Shown here: piece by piece, positions 28,901-37,410 of the stretch | Layout: the number at the start of each line of letters is the position of its first letter | Position numbering within the stretch: position 1 is the first letter of the stretch | NCBI GenBank assembly: GCA_016714815.1 | Contig: JADKBZ010000002.1 | Span: forward strand, 310,001 to 374,000 | Origin: Holophagales bacterium | GTDB lineage: Bacteria > Acidobacteriota > Thermoanaerobaculia > UBA5066 | Length of the DNA stretch: 64,000 nucleotides | Reading direction: 5' to 3' | Notes under the pieces: model-generated | What the model was told of the DNA's origin: nothing | The model's input: the letters and a program-made list of their open reading frames with translations, nothing else | Databases searched by the model: none | Position numbers and translations under genes: made by a program

Positions 28901-31900
28901 GAGGGAGAAGGCAGCTGGCGCTCCCGGCAGCGGCTCGGGAGGCTCGTCGGCCGTCCCGCGATCCGGGACCTCCTGGTCTCCCGCGTCGCCCGTCTCGCCC
29001 CCGGCCAGCCCGCCGACGAAATCGCGTTCGCTTCGCACCTTCCGCTCGCCCAGCTCGACACGGCCGGGCCGAACGACTGGGACGACTGGATGGACCTGCC
29101 GAACGACCCGGTCGCCCGCGCCGCCCGCGCCGCCCGCCGCGAGGAGACGAGCCCCTCGGAAAGCGAGGGAACGGTCGCCGTCGGGGAGACGCTCTGGAAG
29201 AAGACTCTCGAGATGGCCCCCCGGGCGACGAATGCCGGCTTCCTCTCTTCGATCCGCGCCCGGGCAGGCGCGCTCTCCGACGTCCGCTGGGCCGGAGCCG
29301 ACGGCGCGACGGTTCTCGAGAGCCTCCTTCTCGCGCGGGAGGCCGAGCTCCTTCCGACGGAAGAGGCGCGCGTCCCGAAGGAAGCCGCCCGTGCGGCCTG
29401 GCTCCTGGACCGCGGGCGCGCCGACGACGCGAAGGCGGCCTGGGCCCGTCTCCTTCCGCGGGTCGACGCCCTCCCGGACGGCGCGACGAAGATTCGCACC
29501 CTCGCCGCGCACGCCCGCTTCCTCGAGGCGGCGGGCGGGGACGCCGGCGGGGCGCTCGCCGACGCCACCCGCCGCTTCCCCTGGTCCCTCGGCCTCCTCG
29601 AGGACCAGGTCGCCTACCTCTTCCGGGCCCGGCGCGACGCCGAGGGACTCGACGCCCTCGAGGCGGCGGCCGCGCGCGCGGCCGAAGGGCACCGCGAGCC
29701 TCTGACCGAGCGCCTCGTGAACGAGTCGCTCTCCCGCAAGGACCTCGCGCGCGCCCGCAGAGCCGTCGGAAGGCTCCTCTCCTTCACTCTCGAGCCGCGG
29801 GCCCGCGTGAACGCGCTCGCCCTTTCCGCCCGCCTCGCCTGGCGCGAAGGGAGCGCGCTCGACCCGATCGCCCTGGCGAAGGCCGAAAGCCCGAACCTCC
29901 CCGAGGCGCTGCGCCCGGACCTCTGGGCTGCGCTCGCCGGAGCGGCGCGCGACGAGGGACGTCTCGAGGCCGGAGTGGACCTCTACGTGGAGGCGCTGAA
30001 CCGCCGGACGGAGCGGGAGTGGCTTCGCGAGGCGTGCCGCCTCGCCGTTCGCGCGAGGAAGGCGGACGCCCTCCTGGACTTCTTCCAGAAGCAGAGGGCC
30101 CGCAGCCCGCGGGATGTCCGGTGGGCCGTCGCCGTCCGCGAGATCCGCGCGTTCCAGGGGGACCTCGAAGGCGCCGTCGCCGCCGCGCGGGAGGCCGTGG
30201 CCGTCGCACCGGAGCGCGAGGAGCTGACGCGCGACACGGTGGCGCTCCTCGAGCTGCAGGGCCGGTTCCGCGAGGCGGGCGACTTCCTCGAGGGGTGGGC
30301 GAAGACCCGCCTCGCGGACGAAGGGGTCGCCTCGTGGCGCGCCTCCCTCTACGTGCGCGCCGGCGACCTGGGGAAGGCGCTCGCCGTCGACCGCGCCTCC
30401 ATCGCCGCCGTCCTCGCCACCGGCGCCGAGAACGCCGAAGACGAGGCCCGCCGGCGGACGGCCCAGGCGGCGCGGCGCTACCTCCGCCTCGGCCGCGCGA
30501 CCGCCGCGTGGGAGCTCGCCGCGCCCGGAGGCGATCCGGCCCGGGTCGCCGAGGTGCCGCTCGAGAACTCCGAGAGAGCCGAGATCGCCCTGCGTGCCGG
30601 AACCTATCCGCGCCTCTTCGCCCGATTCGGGCGGGACGCAGATTTCCTCCAGGAGACGGCCTGGACCTTCGCGCGGATCGCGCTCCCCGAGCAGAAGGAG
30701 GCGCTCGAGAAAGAGCTCCTCGGCCGGATCTTCCGTCCCGACGGCCTCTCCGACGACGCCGAGGTGGCTCGACTCCACCCCTTCGCCGAGACCGCGGGCC
30801 TCAACCGCTTCGACGAGGCGCTCTGCCGAAGGCTCCTCGCCGCCGTTCCGCCCGCAAAGGCGTACTGGGGAAGCGAGCCCCCCGACGCCTTCGTCGCCGG
30901 CCTGCACCCCACGGAGGATGTCGGCAGGGACGGCTCCCGCCGCCTCCGCCTCGTCCGCTCCGACTTCCACGCGGAATGGGTCAGCTACCTCGTGGCGCGC
31001 GCGGACGACGCCTCCCTGCGCATCGCCCTCGCTCCGCTCGTCGCCGACCTGAACGCGAAGATCCTCGGGACGCCCCCCGTCACGAAGGCCGTGCCCTACG
31101 CCTCGTGGTTCCCGGTGGAGCCGTTCGCCCGCCTCGCCGCCCGCCCCGAGAACGCCGACTGGAAGGCCGGCGTCGACCGGTGGTTCCGGACCCCCGGCAC
31201 CTGGAGGAGGTTCCTCGCCGCCACGAGCTCCTCGTGGAGCGTGAAGCCGCTCCTCCCGCTGCTTTCGACCGAATCCCAACGTGCCTACTTCCTGCGCGGC
31301 GCGTCGCCTTCTCCGCCCGGCGTCCCGGAAGACCCGCGGCGGCGGGCGCGAAGCCAGGCCACCGACCGTGCCGCCGAGGCTCTCGAGGCTCTCGTGCGAA
31401 ACGGCCCCGCCGCGGTCACCGGCGCCGACGTCGTCCGCCTCCGCGGCCCGCGAAGCGTCGGGGAGCTCCTCGGTTCCGATCCGCGGTTCGTCTGGTCCGA
31501 GCTCGCGTCTCTCCCGGGCGACACCGGCGACGACGTCGTGACCGGATCGGGAGTCGACGCGGGCCGCGCTCCGGCCCGGCTCTGGGGTCTGCGCCCCTCC
31601 GCGCCCTGGTATGTCCTCGAGGCGCTCTCGCGCCTCCGCGAGCGTTCCTCCGACGCGCCCGCCGTTCCGCTGGAAGCGGCCTCCCGCGGGGGCGAGTCCG
31701 CCCGCGCCATTGCCGCCGTCCGATCCGCCGAGGCGCTCGCCGACCTGCCTCTCGCCCTGGCGCTCGACGAGGCCTGGTTCCACGACCTCTCCCAGGCGGA
31801 CCGTCTGTCCCGCCGGCTCCGTCTCCTCGTCGTCACGGGCGGCGAGGCCGGGAAAGAAAAGGCGAACGCCCTCCTGCGCTCGGAGGTCCGGGTTCGGCAG

Positions 31901-33607
31901 GAGAAGGCCTCCGAGGCGGTTTTCCGGGCGTGGGAGCGCAGCTCCGCACCCCTGGGGCTCGCAGCGCCACTCTCGCACCTCGATCCGGCGCAGCCCGTCG
32001 CCGCCGGCCTCCTCGCCTTCCTCTGCGACCGCGAGGGTCCGGCCGCCGTCGCCGCCCTCCAGCCCTCGGACGACGCCGAGTACCGCATGGCCCTCGGCGC
32101 CCGCTGGAGAAGCCGCGTCGAATCGCTCCCGGCCGACCGCCTCGACTACTACCTCCGCGAGGTCTGGGCCCACGACGCCGGGAGCTTCCCTCTCGCCGCC
32201 GCCGGCCGCCTTCCGGCCTGGCTCCGCGAGGCGGCCCCCGTTCTCGCCCGGCTCGACGGGCCGCTGAGGGCCGACGGGCTCGCCGCCGCTCGCGCCCTTC
32301 CCGACGCCGCCCGCCTGGCCGAGGTCGCCCGGCGCGTCGGCGAGTTCGGTCCAGAGCTCGACCTCCTCCTGCTCCGGACGGACGTCGCCCGGGGCGACGA
32401 CGCCTCGGCCCTCGCGCGCCTCGGCAGGCTTCTCGAGCTTCCCGGCGGCCTCGTCTCGCCCCTCACGCTCGCCGAGAACGACCTTCCGCCGTCGCCCGAA
32501 GGGCCCGAGTCCTCGACGGTCCCCCGCGAGAACGGATCGCCCGTTCTCCGTGGCTGGAGGATCGTCCGCGACGCGAAACGTCCCGAGCTCCTCGAGAAGG
32601 CGACGGCGGTCCTGCTCCCTCCCGTCGAGCGCCGGATCGCCGACGCCGCCGCGCCCGCCGACACCTGGGAGCTGGCCTTCGAGCTGAAGCCCGCCACCGA
32701 ACGCCCGCTCCTCCTCGCCGAGCTGGAGCGGAGCTGGGCGAGGGGCGAGTGGTACGGGCGCGATCAGATCGCCGCGCTCGTCGCCGTCCTCGCGCGGAAA
32801 GAGCGCGCCGCCGGCCTGAAGTGGTTCGCCCGCCTTCCCGAGCCGTCCGAGTTCGGCCAGGTCCGGGAGCGCGCCCGCCTTCTCGTCGCCCTGAAAGACG
32901 TCGAGGGAGCGCGCGGCGAGTGGGTCGCCGCCCGCGCCCGAATGGCCCTGACGCAGACCGAGGAGCTCGCCGCGTTCGACGCGTGGCGGCAGCTCGGAGG
33001 CGATTCCGTCGCCGGCGCGCCCCCCTGGTGGGCCACCGCGCGACCCTTCTGGCAGAGGAAGGGCTCCGACTTCGCGGCCTGGGGAGGCGACCTGGCGAAA
33101 CACCTCGCCCTCCATCCGTACGATCGCCACGCGGCGCGGGTCGTCTACCGGAGCCTCGCTCCCGCGCCCGAGCGTCTCGTCGCCCCGGCCGCTCTCGCCT
33201 CCGGCGGGACGGAGGACGGCGTTTCGCAGTGGCGCGTGGCGCGCGCGGAACTCCCCCGCTCCCCCGCCGCGGCCCGCGCCGCCCTCCGCTCGACCTGGTT
33301 CAACCCCGACGAGCTCCGCCAGAGGCGCTTCCCGTCCGCCGAGACGGAGGGGCTCCTCGGCGACCTGGCGCGCATCGGAGCGGCCACCAGGGAGGAGAGC
33401 CTCGCCGAACGGGCGCTCTCGGCGCTCGAAGACCGGCGCCTGGCTACCGTTCCCGCCATCCGCGCCGAGCTCGCCGCGCTCCGGCGGAAGGCGGCCCCGC
33501 CCCCCGAGACCCTCCTGGGCGGCGGCCTCGCCGTGACACGCCTGCTTCCCAAGGACCTGACCTGGGACCTCTACGCCCGGGTCCTCGACGCGGAGGACGT
33601 TCCGTGA
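25988..33607 (+). CDS. Giant (2539-residue) secreted alpha-helical repeat protein, TPR-like
   Basis: The ATG at 25988 overlaps the preceding TGA. A signal sequence (FFLLLAGSVALSAATRP) suggests export. The rest is almost entirely Ala/Leu/Glu-rich helical hairpins of TPR/SEL1-like character, for example LAEARRELGDLPGAEEALGRW, FRKVLAASPRSPGTILETA and LRPDLWAALAGAARDEGRLE. An acidic, Gly-rich linker interrupts the helices at about residues 527-572 (GETGFEGDGEGGEGEGGYG). I recognise no catalytic motif. It is sandwiched between a vWA protein and an unknown secreted protein with overlapping start/stop codons, so a large periplasmic scaffold for those partners is the best inference. An even longer open frame on the opposite strand is a GC-driven shadow. 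Confidence 0.75.
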   Translation: MSETLRARRPFFLLLAGSVALSAATRPAALDAAASLVPWTDLTDADALSSALVRKAVVDGRTIHYPTPTKELAAELEKRSAAGDEVALAALRHLAEARRELGDLPGAEEALGRWAAGSGGKAWAESASWGARYHRWPFAFSAAKSAIASDAPDSLRRSVATERIGWADDDPSLGDPLALRAERASLFPSEAGYVEEWIRALEKAGKLKEADEALRGAKALPEETRLLVLADLKGDHGDPNGAYSVLEAFAGDPAKSPSSRALAAFARRADAVATGRMEALRLGLEKSFDARSVTVLARWFEGKGRSDLALELLAQVELRHEAGLSREGRLVLARLFEALDAIPEAFRSRLAAAASAPAADRLDDLSALARLAFAAGARPIAWGVLNDESYRWAARADVTPGFTTAGLSFLLTGLQTDDALAELEAQRLPEKTLRAGRLLLAELEKRSPKHPALPGLHVKVMELLVQRGKGGEALGLLARAESGNAATRAEARRVALLALRQTKAPLERELPLWTERLALLAPDGSVPGSGAGSPGEAEVTEESGETGFEGDGEGGEGEGGYGTKSRLKGGAPADPYGQVLDEALVRLDDLDRSHRASLSLLLGEMDRLPRAEAVWLKSVDRISSWKLDDDLEPRYRKAIAAFDGPEWWKKLARWYARREKAAELKGLGEEIVAGFRGSALFSRDPMLDDAVVALEGQPNPYVLFSDFLALRALQRFPSSPAVLERAEARLLSRSDFDARKAKRPADVKARAVVDDALMTLRRDAVLWADAPRRVRFLDDLMRKAALEAFLRRLEESPAKTPVENVLLLDGWARLSRFERAVPFAEALSEAYPGDPVRAVEAIALERSLSAFSPERAAAAERIAGRAAAAAADPSPFWTPIGEMWQDLERPAPAGVAFRKVLAASPRSPGTILETATAFWDYGRFGEALEVLSEGRTRLGQPALHAFEAGVLKEELRDRDGAISEYVSALAEEGEGSWRSRQRLGRLVGRPAIRDLLVSRVARLAPGQPADEIAFASHLPLAQLDTAGPNDWDDWMDLPNDPVARAARAARREETSPSESEGTVAVGETLWKKTLEMAPRATNAGFLSSIRARAGALSDVRWAGADGATVLESLLLAREAELLPTEEARVPKEAARAAWLLDRGRADDAKAAWARLLPRVDALPDGATKIRTLAAHARFLEAAGGDAGGALADATRRFPWSLGLLEDQVAYLFRARRDAEGLDALEAAAARAAEGHREPLTERLVNESLSRKDLARARRAVGRLLSFTLEPRARVNALALSARLAWREGSALDPIALAKAESPNLPEALRPDLWAALAGAARDEGRLEAGVDLYVEALNRRTEREWLREACRLAVRARKADALLDFFQKQRARSPRDVRWAVAVREIRAFQGDLEGAVAAAREAVAVAPEREELTRDTVALLELQGRFREAGDFLEGWAKTRLADEGVASWRASLYVRAGDLGKALAVDRASIAAVLATGAENAEDEARRRTAQAARRYLRLGRATAAWELAAPGGDPARVAEVPLENSERAEIALRAGTYPRLFARFGRDADFLQETAWTFARIALPEQKEALEKELLGRIFRPDGLSDDAEVARLHPFAETAGLNRFDEALCRRLLAAVPPAKAYWGSEPPDAFVAGLHPTEDVGRDGSRRLRLVRSDFHAEWVSYLVARADDASLRIALAPLVADLNAKILGTPPVTKAVPYASWFPVEPFARLAARPENADWKAGVDRWFRTPGTWRRFLAATSSSWSVKPLLPLLSTESQRAYFLRGASPSPPGVPEDPRRRARSQATDRAAEALEALVRNGPAAVTGADVVRLRGPRSVGELLGSDPRFVWSELASLPGDTGDDVVTGSGVDAGRAPARLWGLRPSAPWYVLEALSRLRERSSDAPAVPLEAASRGGESARAIAAVRSAEALADLPLALALDEAWFHDLSQADRLSRRLRLLVVTGGEAGKEKANALLRSEVRVRQEKASEAVFRAWERSSAPLGLAAPLSHLDPAQPVAAGLLAFLCDREGPAAVAALQPSDDAEYRMALGARWRSRVESLPADRLDYYLREVWAHDAGSFPLAAAGRLPAWLREAAPVLARLDGPLRADGLAAARALPDAARLAEVARRVGEFGPELDLLLLRTDVARGDDASALARLGRLLELPGGLVSPLTLAENDLPPSPEGPESSTVPRENGSPVLRGWRIVRDAKRPELLEKATAVLLPPVERRIADAAAPADTWELAFELKPATERPLLLAELERSWARGEWYGRDQIAALVAVLARKERAAGLKWFARLPEPSEFGQVRERARLLVALKDVEGARGEWVAARARMALTQTEELAAFDAWRQLGGDSVAGAPPWWATARPFWQRKGSDFAAWGGDLAKHLALHPYDRHAARVVYRSLAPAPERLVAPAALASGGTEDGVSQWRVARAELPRSPAAARAALRSTWFNPDELRQRRFPSAETEGLLGDLARIGAATREESLAERALSALEDRRLATVPAIRAELAALRRKAAPPPETLLGGGLAVTRLLPKDLTWDLYARVLDAEDVP

Positions 33608-35121
33608 AGACGCTCGCCCTTCTTCTCGCCCTCGGCACGACGGTCGGCGCCTCCGCCGCCGAGCCGCTCCTTCCCCTCCCCGACGCCCCGGTCGTGCTCG
33701 TCTCGGCCGATCCGGCCGCTCTCGACCGGGCCCTCACGGGCGGTCTCCGCAAGGCGCTCTCCGGGAAGGCCGCTGCGGGGGACCCCGTGATGAAGGGGCT
33801 CCGGCAGACGCGCGTCGGCCTGAAGCTCGACGAGCAGTGGGCCCTCTTCGCCGCGGACCTCCCCCTGACGTGGAGCGAGATCACCGCGATGAAGCCCACG
33901 GCCCTCGGCCTCGCCCTCCTCTCGGCGGGCGACCTCGAGGCGGTCCTCGCCGTCCGCACCCCTCTCGCCCGGCTTCCGATCACGCTCCCGGCGGGCGAGG
34001 CGCGCTCGCGCGGCGGCGTCGCCTACGCGGTCGTCTCGCGCGGCGCGGGCGACGAGCGAACGCTCGACCGGCGGCTCGGCCTCGCCTGGGCCCGTGTCGA
34101 AGGCACGCTCCTCGTCGCCACGAGCGAACGGGCGCTCCTGCTCGCCCTCGACCGCGCCGGCGCCAAGCAGGGCTATTCCGCGTTTCTCCCCGGTCTCCTC
34201 TCGGCGCGCCTCGACCTCGCCGCGCTCCGGACCGACCGCTACTTCCGCCGAGAGTTCCTCTTCTCCGAGGGACTGGAGGGAACGGAGGGCGGTGTCCTCC
34301 TCTGCGCCCTCCGCGAGGAGAACGGCCGGCTCGTCGAGATTCGCGAGGGCGCGGCGCCCCGCGGCCCGGCCGCGCCCCGGTGGGGAACCGACGGCCGCCA
34401 CGTCGCCGCCGCCGGGTGGGAGACCTCCGGCCGCCGCCTTCCTTCGGCCCTCAGGCGCGGCCTCCTCGAACCGGTGCCGAGCCCCGCGGCACGGCCGGGG
34501 CTCGCCTTGAAGCCGCTCCCCGACCCGAACGCCGCCCAGGGCGAGCGCTACCTCGTCGACCTCACGAAGGCGGTGCCCGCCTCGGGCGAGGGCGACGCGG
34601 CCGAGCTGCCGCGCTGGACCTCGTTCCTGGCGGCTCTCGACCTCCAGGGCTGGGGCTGGGAGGTGGGTTCCGACGGTTCCCGCCGGCTCCTCCTGAAGGT
34701 CCCCCCGGCAAAGGAAGGCGAGCTCGTCGCCCTCGCGAAGGCGACTCTGACCCGGCGCGCGGGAGCCGTGACCCCGGCCGCCTCGAGCCTCGACGTCGGC
34801 CCGGCGCTGCCGGGCCTGGCCTGGGCGCGGCGTGGCGACTGGCTCTGGCTCGCCGCGAGCGAAAGCGCCCTCGCGGGCGTCCCGGCCCCGGCGCCGGACC
34901 CCGGCCTCGTCCGCTGGAGCCGCCTCGACCTCGACGCCGTCCGCGCGGAGAAGGGCCCGTGGAACGACGCGGAGGGGGCCGTGTTCGAAGGGCGGGTCCG
35001 CCCCTTCTCCGACCGGATCCTCGGCCTCCTCGGCTGGGCGCCGAAGACGAACGCCGTCGCCGTGGAGCGCCGCCAGGAGGGAGACCGCTTCCGGGAGCGG
35101 GTCGTCTTCGCCTCGCGGTGA
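33604..35121 (+). CDS. Secreted protein of unknown function in envelope operon
   Basis: A 505-residue protein starting with a GTG that overlaps the stop of the giant repeat gene (GTGA). A signal peptide (VKTLALLLALGTTVGASAAE) is clear. The body alternates strands and helices with repeats such as LVSADPAALDRALTGG, ALFAADLPLTWSEI, LGLAWARVEGTLLVATSERA and LPGLAWARRGDWLWLAASES; the last two look like two copies of one module. This resembles secreted DUF-type proteins that are partners of bacterial alpha-2-macroglobulin-like operons, but I cannot assign a family with certainty. No catalytic residues are evident. The downstream gene starts within its stop codon. Confidence 0.6.
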   Translation: MKTLALLLALGTTVGASAAEPLLPLPDAPVVLVSADPAALDRALTGGLRKALSGKAAAGDPVMKGLRQTRVGLKLDEQWALFAADLPLTWSEITAMKPTALGLALLSAGDLEAVLAVRTPLARLPITLPAGEARSRGGVAYAVVSRGAGDERTLDRRLGLAWARVEGTLLVATSERALLLALDRAGAKQGYSAFLPGLLSARLDLAALRTDRYFRREFLFSEGLEGTEGGVLLCALREENGRLVEIREGAAPRGPAAPRWGTDGRHVAAAGWETSGRRLPSALRRGLLEPVPSPAARPGLALKPLPDPNAAQGERYLVDLTKAVPASGEGDAAELPRWTSFLAALDLQGWGWEVGSDGSRRLLLKVPPAKEGELVALAKATLTRRAGAVTPAASSLDVGPALPGLAWARRGDWLWLAASESALAGVPAPAPDPGLVRWSRLDLDAVRAEKGPWNDAEGAVFEGRVRPFSDRILGLLGWAPKTNAVAVERRQEGDRFRERVVFASR

Positions 35122-36836
35122 TCCTCGCCGCGCTCCTCGTCTTCCGCCTCGCGGGAGGGACGGTCTCTCCCGCGGCGGAAGCGGCGAAGCCCCGCCCCGT
35201 CGGCTCGCTCCAGAAACCCTGGGTCGTGGCGGCCTGGGCCGAGGCCCACCCGGACGAGGAGCCTCCCGTCGTCGACTGCACCGGGGAATCCCGCTGCTGG
35301 ACGCCAGCGGGTCACGGGCGGGTCGACCTGGCCCGCGCTTTTGCGCAGTCGTGCAATTCGTACTTTCTCGTCCTCGCGCGCGCGACGCCCGAGGAGCTGC
35401 GCGCGCGCGCCCTCGAACGGGCCGGGTTCCGGCTCTCCCGTCCCCTCTCTCCCGAGGCGACCATCGGCCTCGGTCCGCTCGCCTCCCTTCCCCGCGTCTC
35501 CCCGGCGGCGCTCCTCGGCGCCTACCGCGATCTCCTGACGCGCCCCTGGCCTTCGCGCGACGACCTCCGGCTCGCCCTCGTCGACGGGATGCGCGCCGCC
35601 GCGGTCGACGGGACGGGCGCGGCCCTGGCGGTGCGCGGCGCCTTCGTGAAGACCGGAACCGTCCCTTCGCTCGACGGCCGCCCCCAGGCGACCTCGGGCT
35701 GGGCGCTCGTGGCTTCGGCCGGTGGGGAAAGCCTCGCGCTCGCCCTCCTCCCCGACGGCACCGGGGCCGGGGCCGCCGCGGCGCTCGGTGCGGAGCTGAG
35801 GGGAGAGCCCCCCGCTGCGGGGCCTCTCCCCTCGTCTTCGCGCCCGGGCGCCCACGCTCTTGCGGGCCTCGTCCGGATTCGGCTCCTCACGACCCTCCGC
35901 GACTCCACCGTTCACGTCTCGAACGCGGGCGCCGCCCCCGTTCGCGTCCGGCGCCCGCACGGGGAGGGTGCGTGGCTCGGCGCCGGAGCCTCCGTCGCCG
36001 CCGAAGCCGGCCTCGAGGTCGGCCCGGGCCTCCTCCGCCTCGCCGTCGCGCCGTACGGCCTCGTCCGTTTCGTCGAAGGGACCCTGGAGGTCTCCGGGCA
36101 CGACGGCGCCCCTCGGTTCGTCCTTTCCACCTCCCGGCGGGAGTGGGTCGACGGCATCCTGCGCGGAGAGCTGCGCGGCGGCGGCTCGCCCGAACTCCGC
36201 GAAGAGCTCGCCGCCGCGGCGCTCCGCTTCCTCCGCAGAGGGCCGCGCCACGGGCGCGACGACGTCTGCGACTCGACCCACTGCACCGTCTTCGCGGGGC
36301 GGGGCCCGCTCGTCACCTGGGCGACGCCCCGGCGCGTGGAGACCGGCGGACCCGGCACCGGGGAGCCTGGCCGGCCGCTCCTCGACGACGAGGCCTGGGC
36401 GCGTGTCCTCTCCCTCGCCCGTCGCGCCGGCCCTTCCCAGTTCACCGGGCACTGTGGCGGAGCCCCGCTCTCCTCCTGGGAAGTCTGGGGCCGTGGCTCG
36501 CGAGAGGCCCCACCCTGCCCGCGACACACTCCGGACGACGCGGCGGTATGGGAACGCCTCCTTCCCGACGCCGCGCTCGCCGGCGCCTTCGGAAGCCCCG
36601 TCGTGGAGCTCCGCTCCGAAGTGGTCGCTGGCGTCCGGAAGACCCGTGTGACGACGAGGCAGAGTACGGTCGAGCTTCTCTACGACGACCTCCACCGCAC
36701 TCTCGCTCCCGCGCTCGGATGGGATGCCCTTCCCTCCCCGCCCGACACGTTCCGGCGGACCTCCGGGGGCTACGTCGCCCGCGGCCGCGGCCACGGCCAC
36801 CGGGTGGGTCTCTGCCTGGCGCCCCCGTCGCGATAG
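35118..36836 (+). CDS. Penicillin-binding-transpeptidase-like/SpoIID-like fusion protein
   Basis: A 572-residue protein from a GTG overlapping the previous stop. A short hydrophobic leader is followed almost at once by the three motifs of penicilloyl-serine transpeptidases: SLQK (Ser30-Lys33), SCN (Ser78-Asn80) and KTGT (Lys178-Thr181). The C-terminal half resembles the SpoIID lytic transglycosylase domain (WVDGILRGEL near 343, DDVCDSTHCTVFAG near 382, then GRGHGHRVGLCLA). No dimerisation domain or glycosyltransferase is present. The layout recalls E. coli YfaQ (DUF2300), a partner of the alpha-2-macroglobulin-like YfaS; this is recalled, not checked. It probably acts on peptidoglycan in the periplasm, though activity of either half is unproven. 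Confidence 0.65.
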   Translation: MILAALLVFRLAGGTVSPAAEAAKPRPVGSLQKPWVVAAWAEAHPDEEPPVVDCTGESRCWTPAGHGRVDLARAFAQSCNSYFLVLARATPEELRARALERAGFRLSRPLSPEATIGLGPLASLPRVSPAALLGAYRDLLTRPWPSRDDLRLALVDGMRAAAVDGTGAALAVRGAFVKTGTVPSLDGRPQATSGWALVASAGGESLALALLPDGTGAGAAAALGAELRGEPPAAGPLPSSSRPGAHALAGLVRIRLLTTLRDSTVHVSNAGAAPVRVRRPHGEGAWLGAGASVAAEAGLEVGPGLLRLAVAPYGLVRFVEGTLEVSGHDGAPRFVLSTSRREWVDGILRGELRGGGSPELREELAAAALRFLRRGPRHGRDDVCDSTHCTVFAGRGPLVTWATPRRVETGGPGTGEPGRPLLDDEAWARVLSLARRAGPSQFTGHCGGAPLSSWEVWGRGSREAPPCPRHTPDDAAVWERLLPDAALAGAFGSPVVELRSEVVAGVRKTRVTTRQSTVELLYDDLHRTLAPALGWDALPSPPDTFRRTSGGYVARGRGHGHRVGLCLAPPSR

Positions 36837-36845
36837 GCTCCGCGC

Positions 36846-37355
36846 GTGAGACCGATCCGGCTCCACTCCCGCCTCGCCAAACGCTCCCGCCGCGGATTCC
36901 GCGGATTCCCCGCCGCCACCGTCGCCTGGTACGGCCCCGACGACACGCGGGCCGCCAGGGTCGTCGTCACGATCGTCCCGTCCAGGGGCGCCGAGCCGAC
37001 GGACCAGGCTTCCTTTTCCGCCGAGACGGGGGACCTCCGCGAAGACCCCTTCGTCGGCGACAAGGTGATCGCCTTCGTCGAGAAGCACGACGTGGCGAGC
37101 GTCTTCGCCACCGAGGAGATCCTCGGCTGCGCGCACGAGGAGGGAGTCGACTTTCCCGTGGGAACGCCCTGTCCCGCCTGCCCCTTCTGGGCGGACCGCG
37201 ACCGGTGGGCGGCCACGAAGGAACGGCTCGGGACGGCGAGAGGAGAGCTCCTGACGCGGGCCATCGCCGAGGCGAAGGCCGAGGCGGAAGCGAGAGAGGG
37301 AGCGGAAGCGGACGCGAGAGAAGATGCGGAAGAGGAGCCGGGGGAAAAGCCCTGA
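36846..37355 (+). CDS. Conserved hypothetical protein with CPxCPFW motif
   Basis: The GTG at 36846 gives 169 residues. The first 125 residues look like a conserved domain: basic N-terminus (SRLAKRSRRGFRGFP), then TVAWYGPDDTRAARVVVTIV, and GCAHEEGVDFPVGTPCPACP followed by FWADRDRW. The Cys-x-x-Cys-Pro-Phe-Trp with an upstream GCxHEEG suggests a metal site. I recall similar short proteins in many genomes but no function. The C-terminal 45 residues are a low-complexity Glu/Ala tail (AKAEAEAREGAEADAREDAE). The gene lies 9 bases after the envelope operon, and its 3' end is 38 bases from the group II intron boundary. Confidence 0.65.
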   Translation: MRPIRLHSRLAKRSRRGFRGFPAATVAWYGPDDTRAARVVVTIVPSRGAEPTDQASFSAETGDLREDPFVGDKVIAFVEKHDVASVFATEEILGCAHEEGVDFPVGTPCPACPFWADRDRWAATKERLGTARGELLTRAIAEAKAEAEAREGAEADAREDAEEEPGEKP

Positions 37356-37410
37356 CCTTCCCCGGCCGCGGCGTCTTCTGCGGAGCTCACCAGATCGGGA
37401 TAGGGGGCAG

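Noticed and set aside
25430..33130. A 2566-codon open frame on the minus strand opposite the giant repeat gene
   Set aside because: It is a GC-driven mirror ORF: its composition is Gly/Arg/Glu without domains, while the plus frame has a signal peptide, coherent helical repeats and overlapping neighbours.
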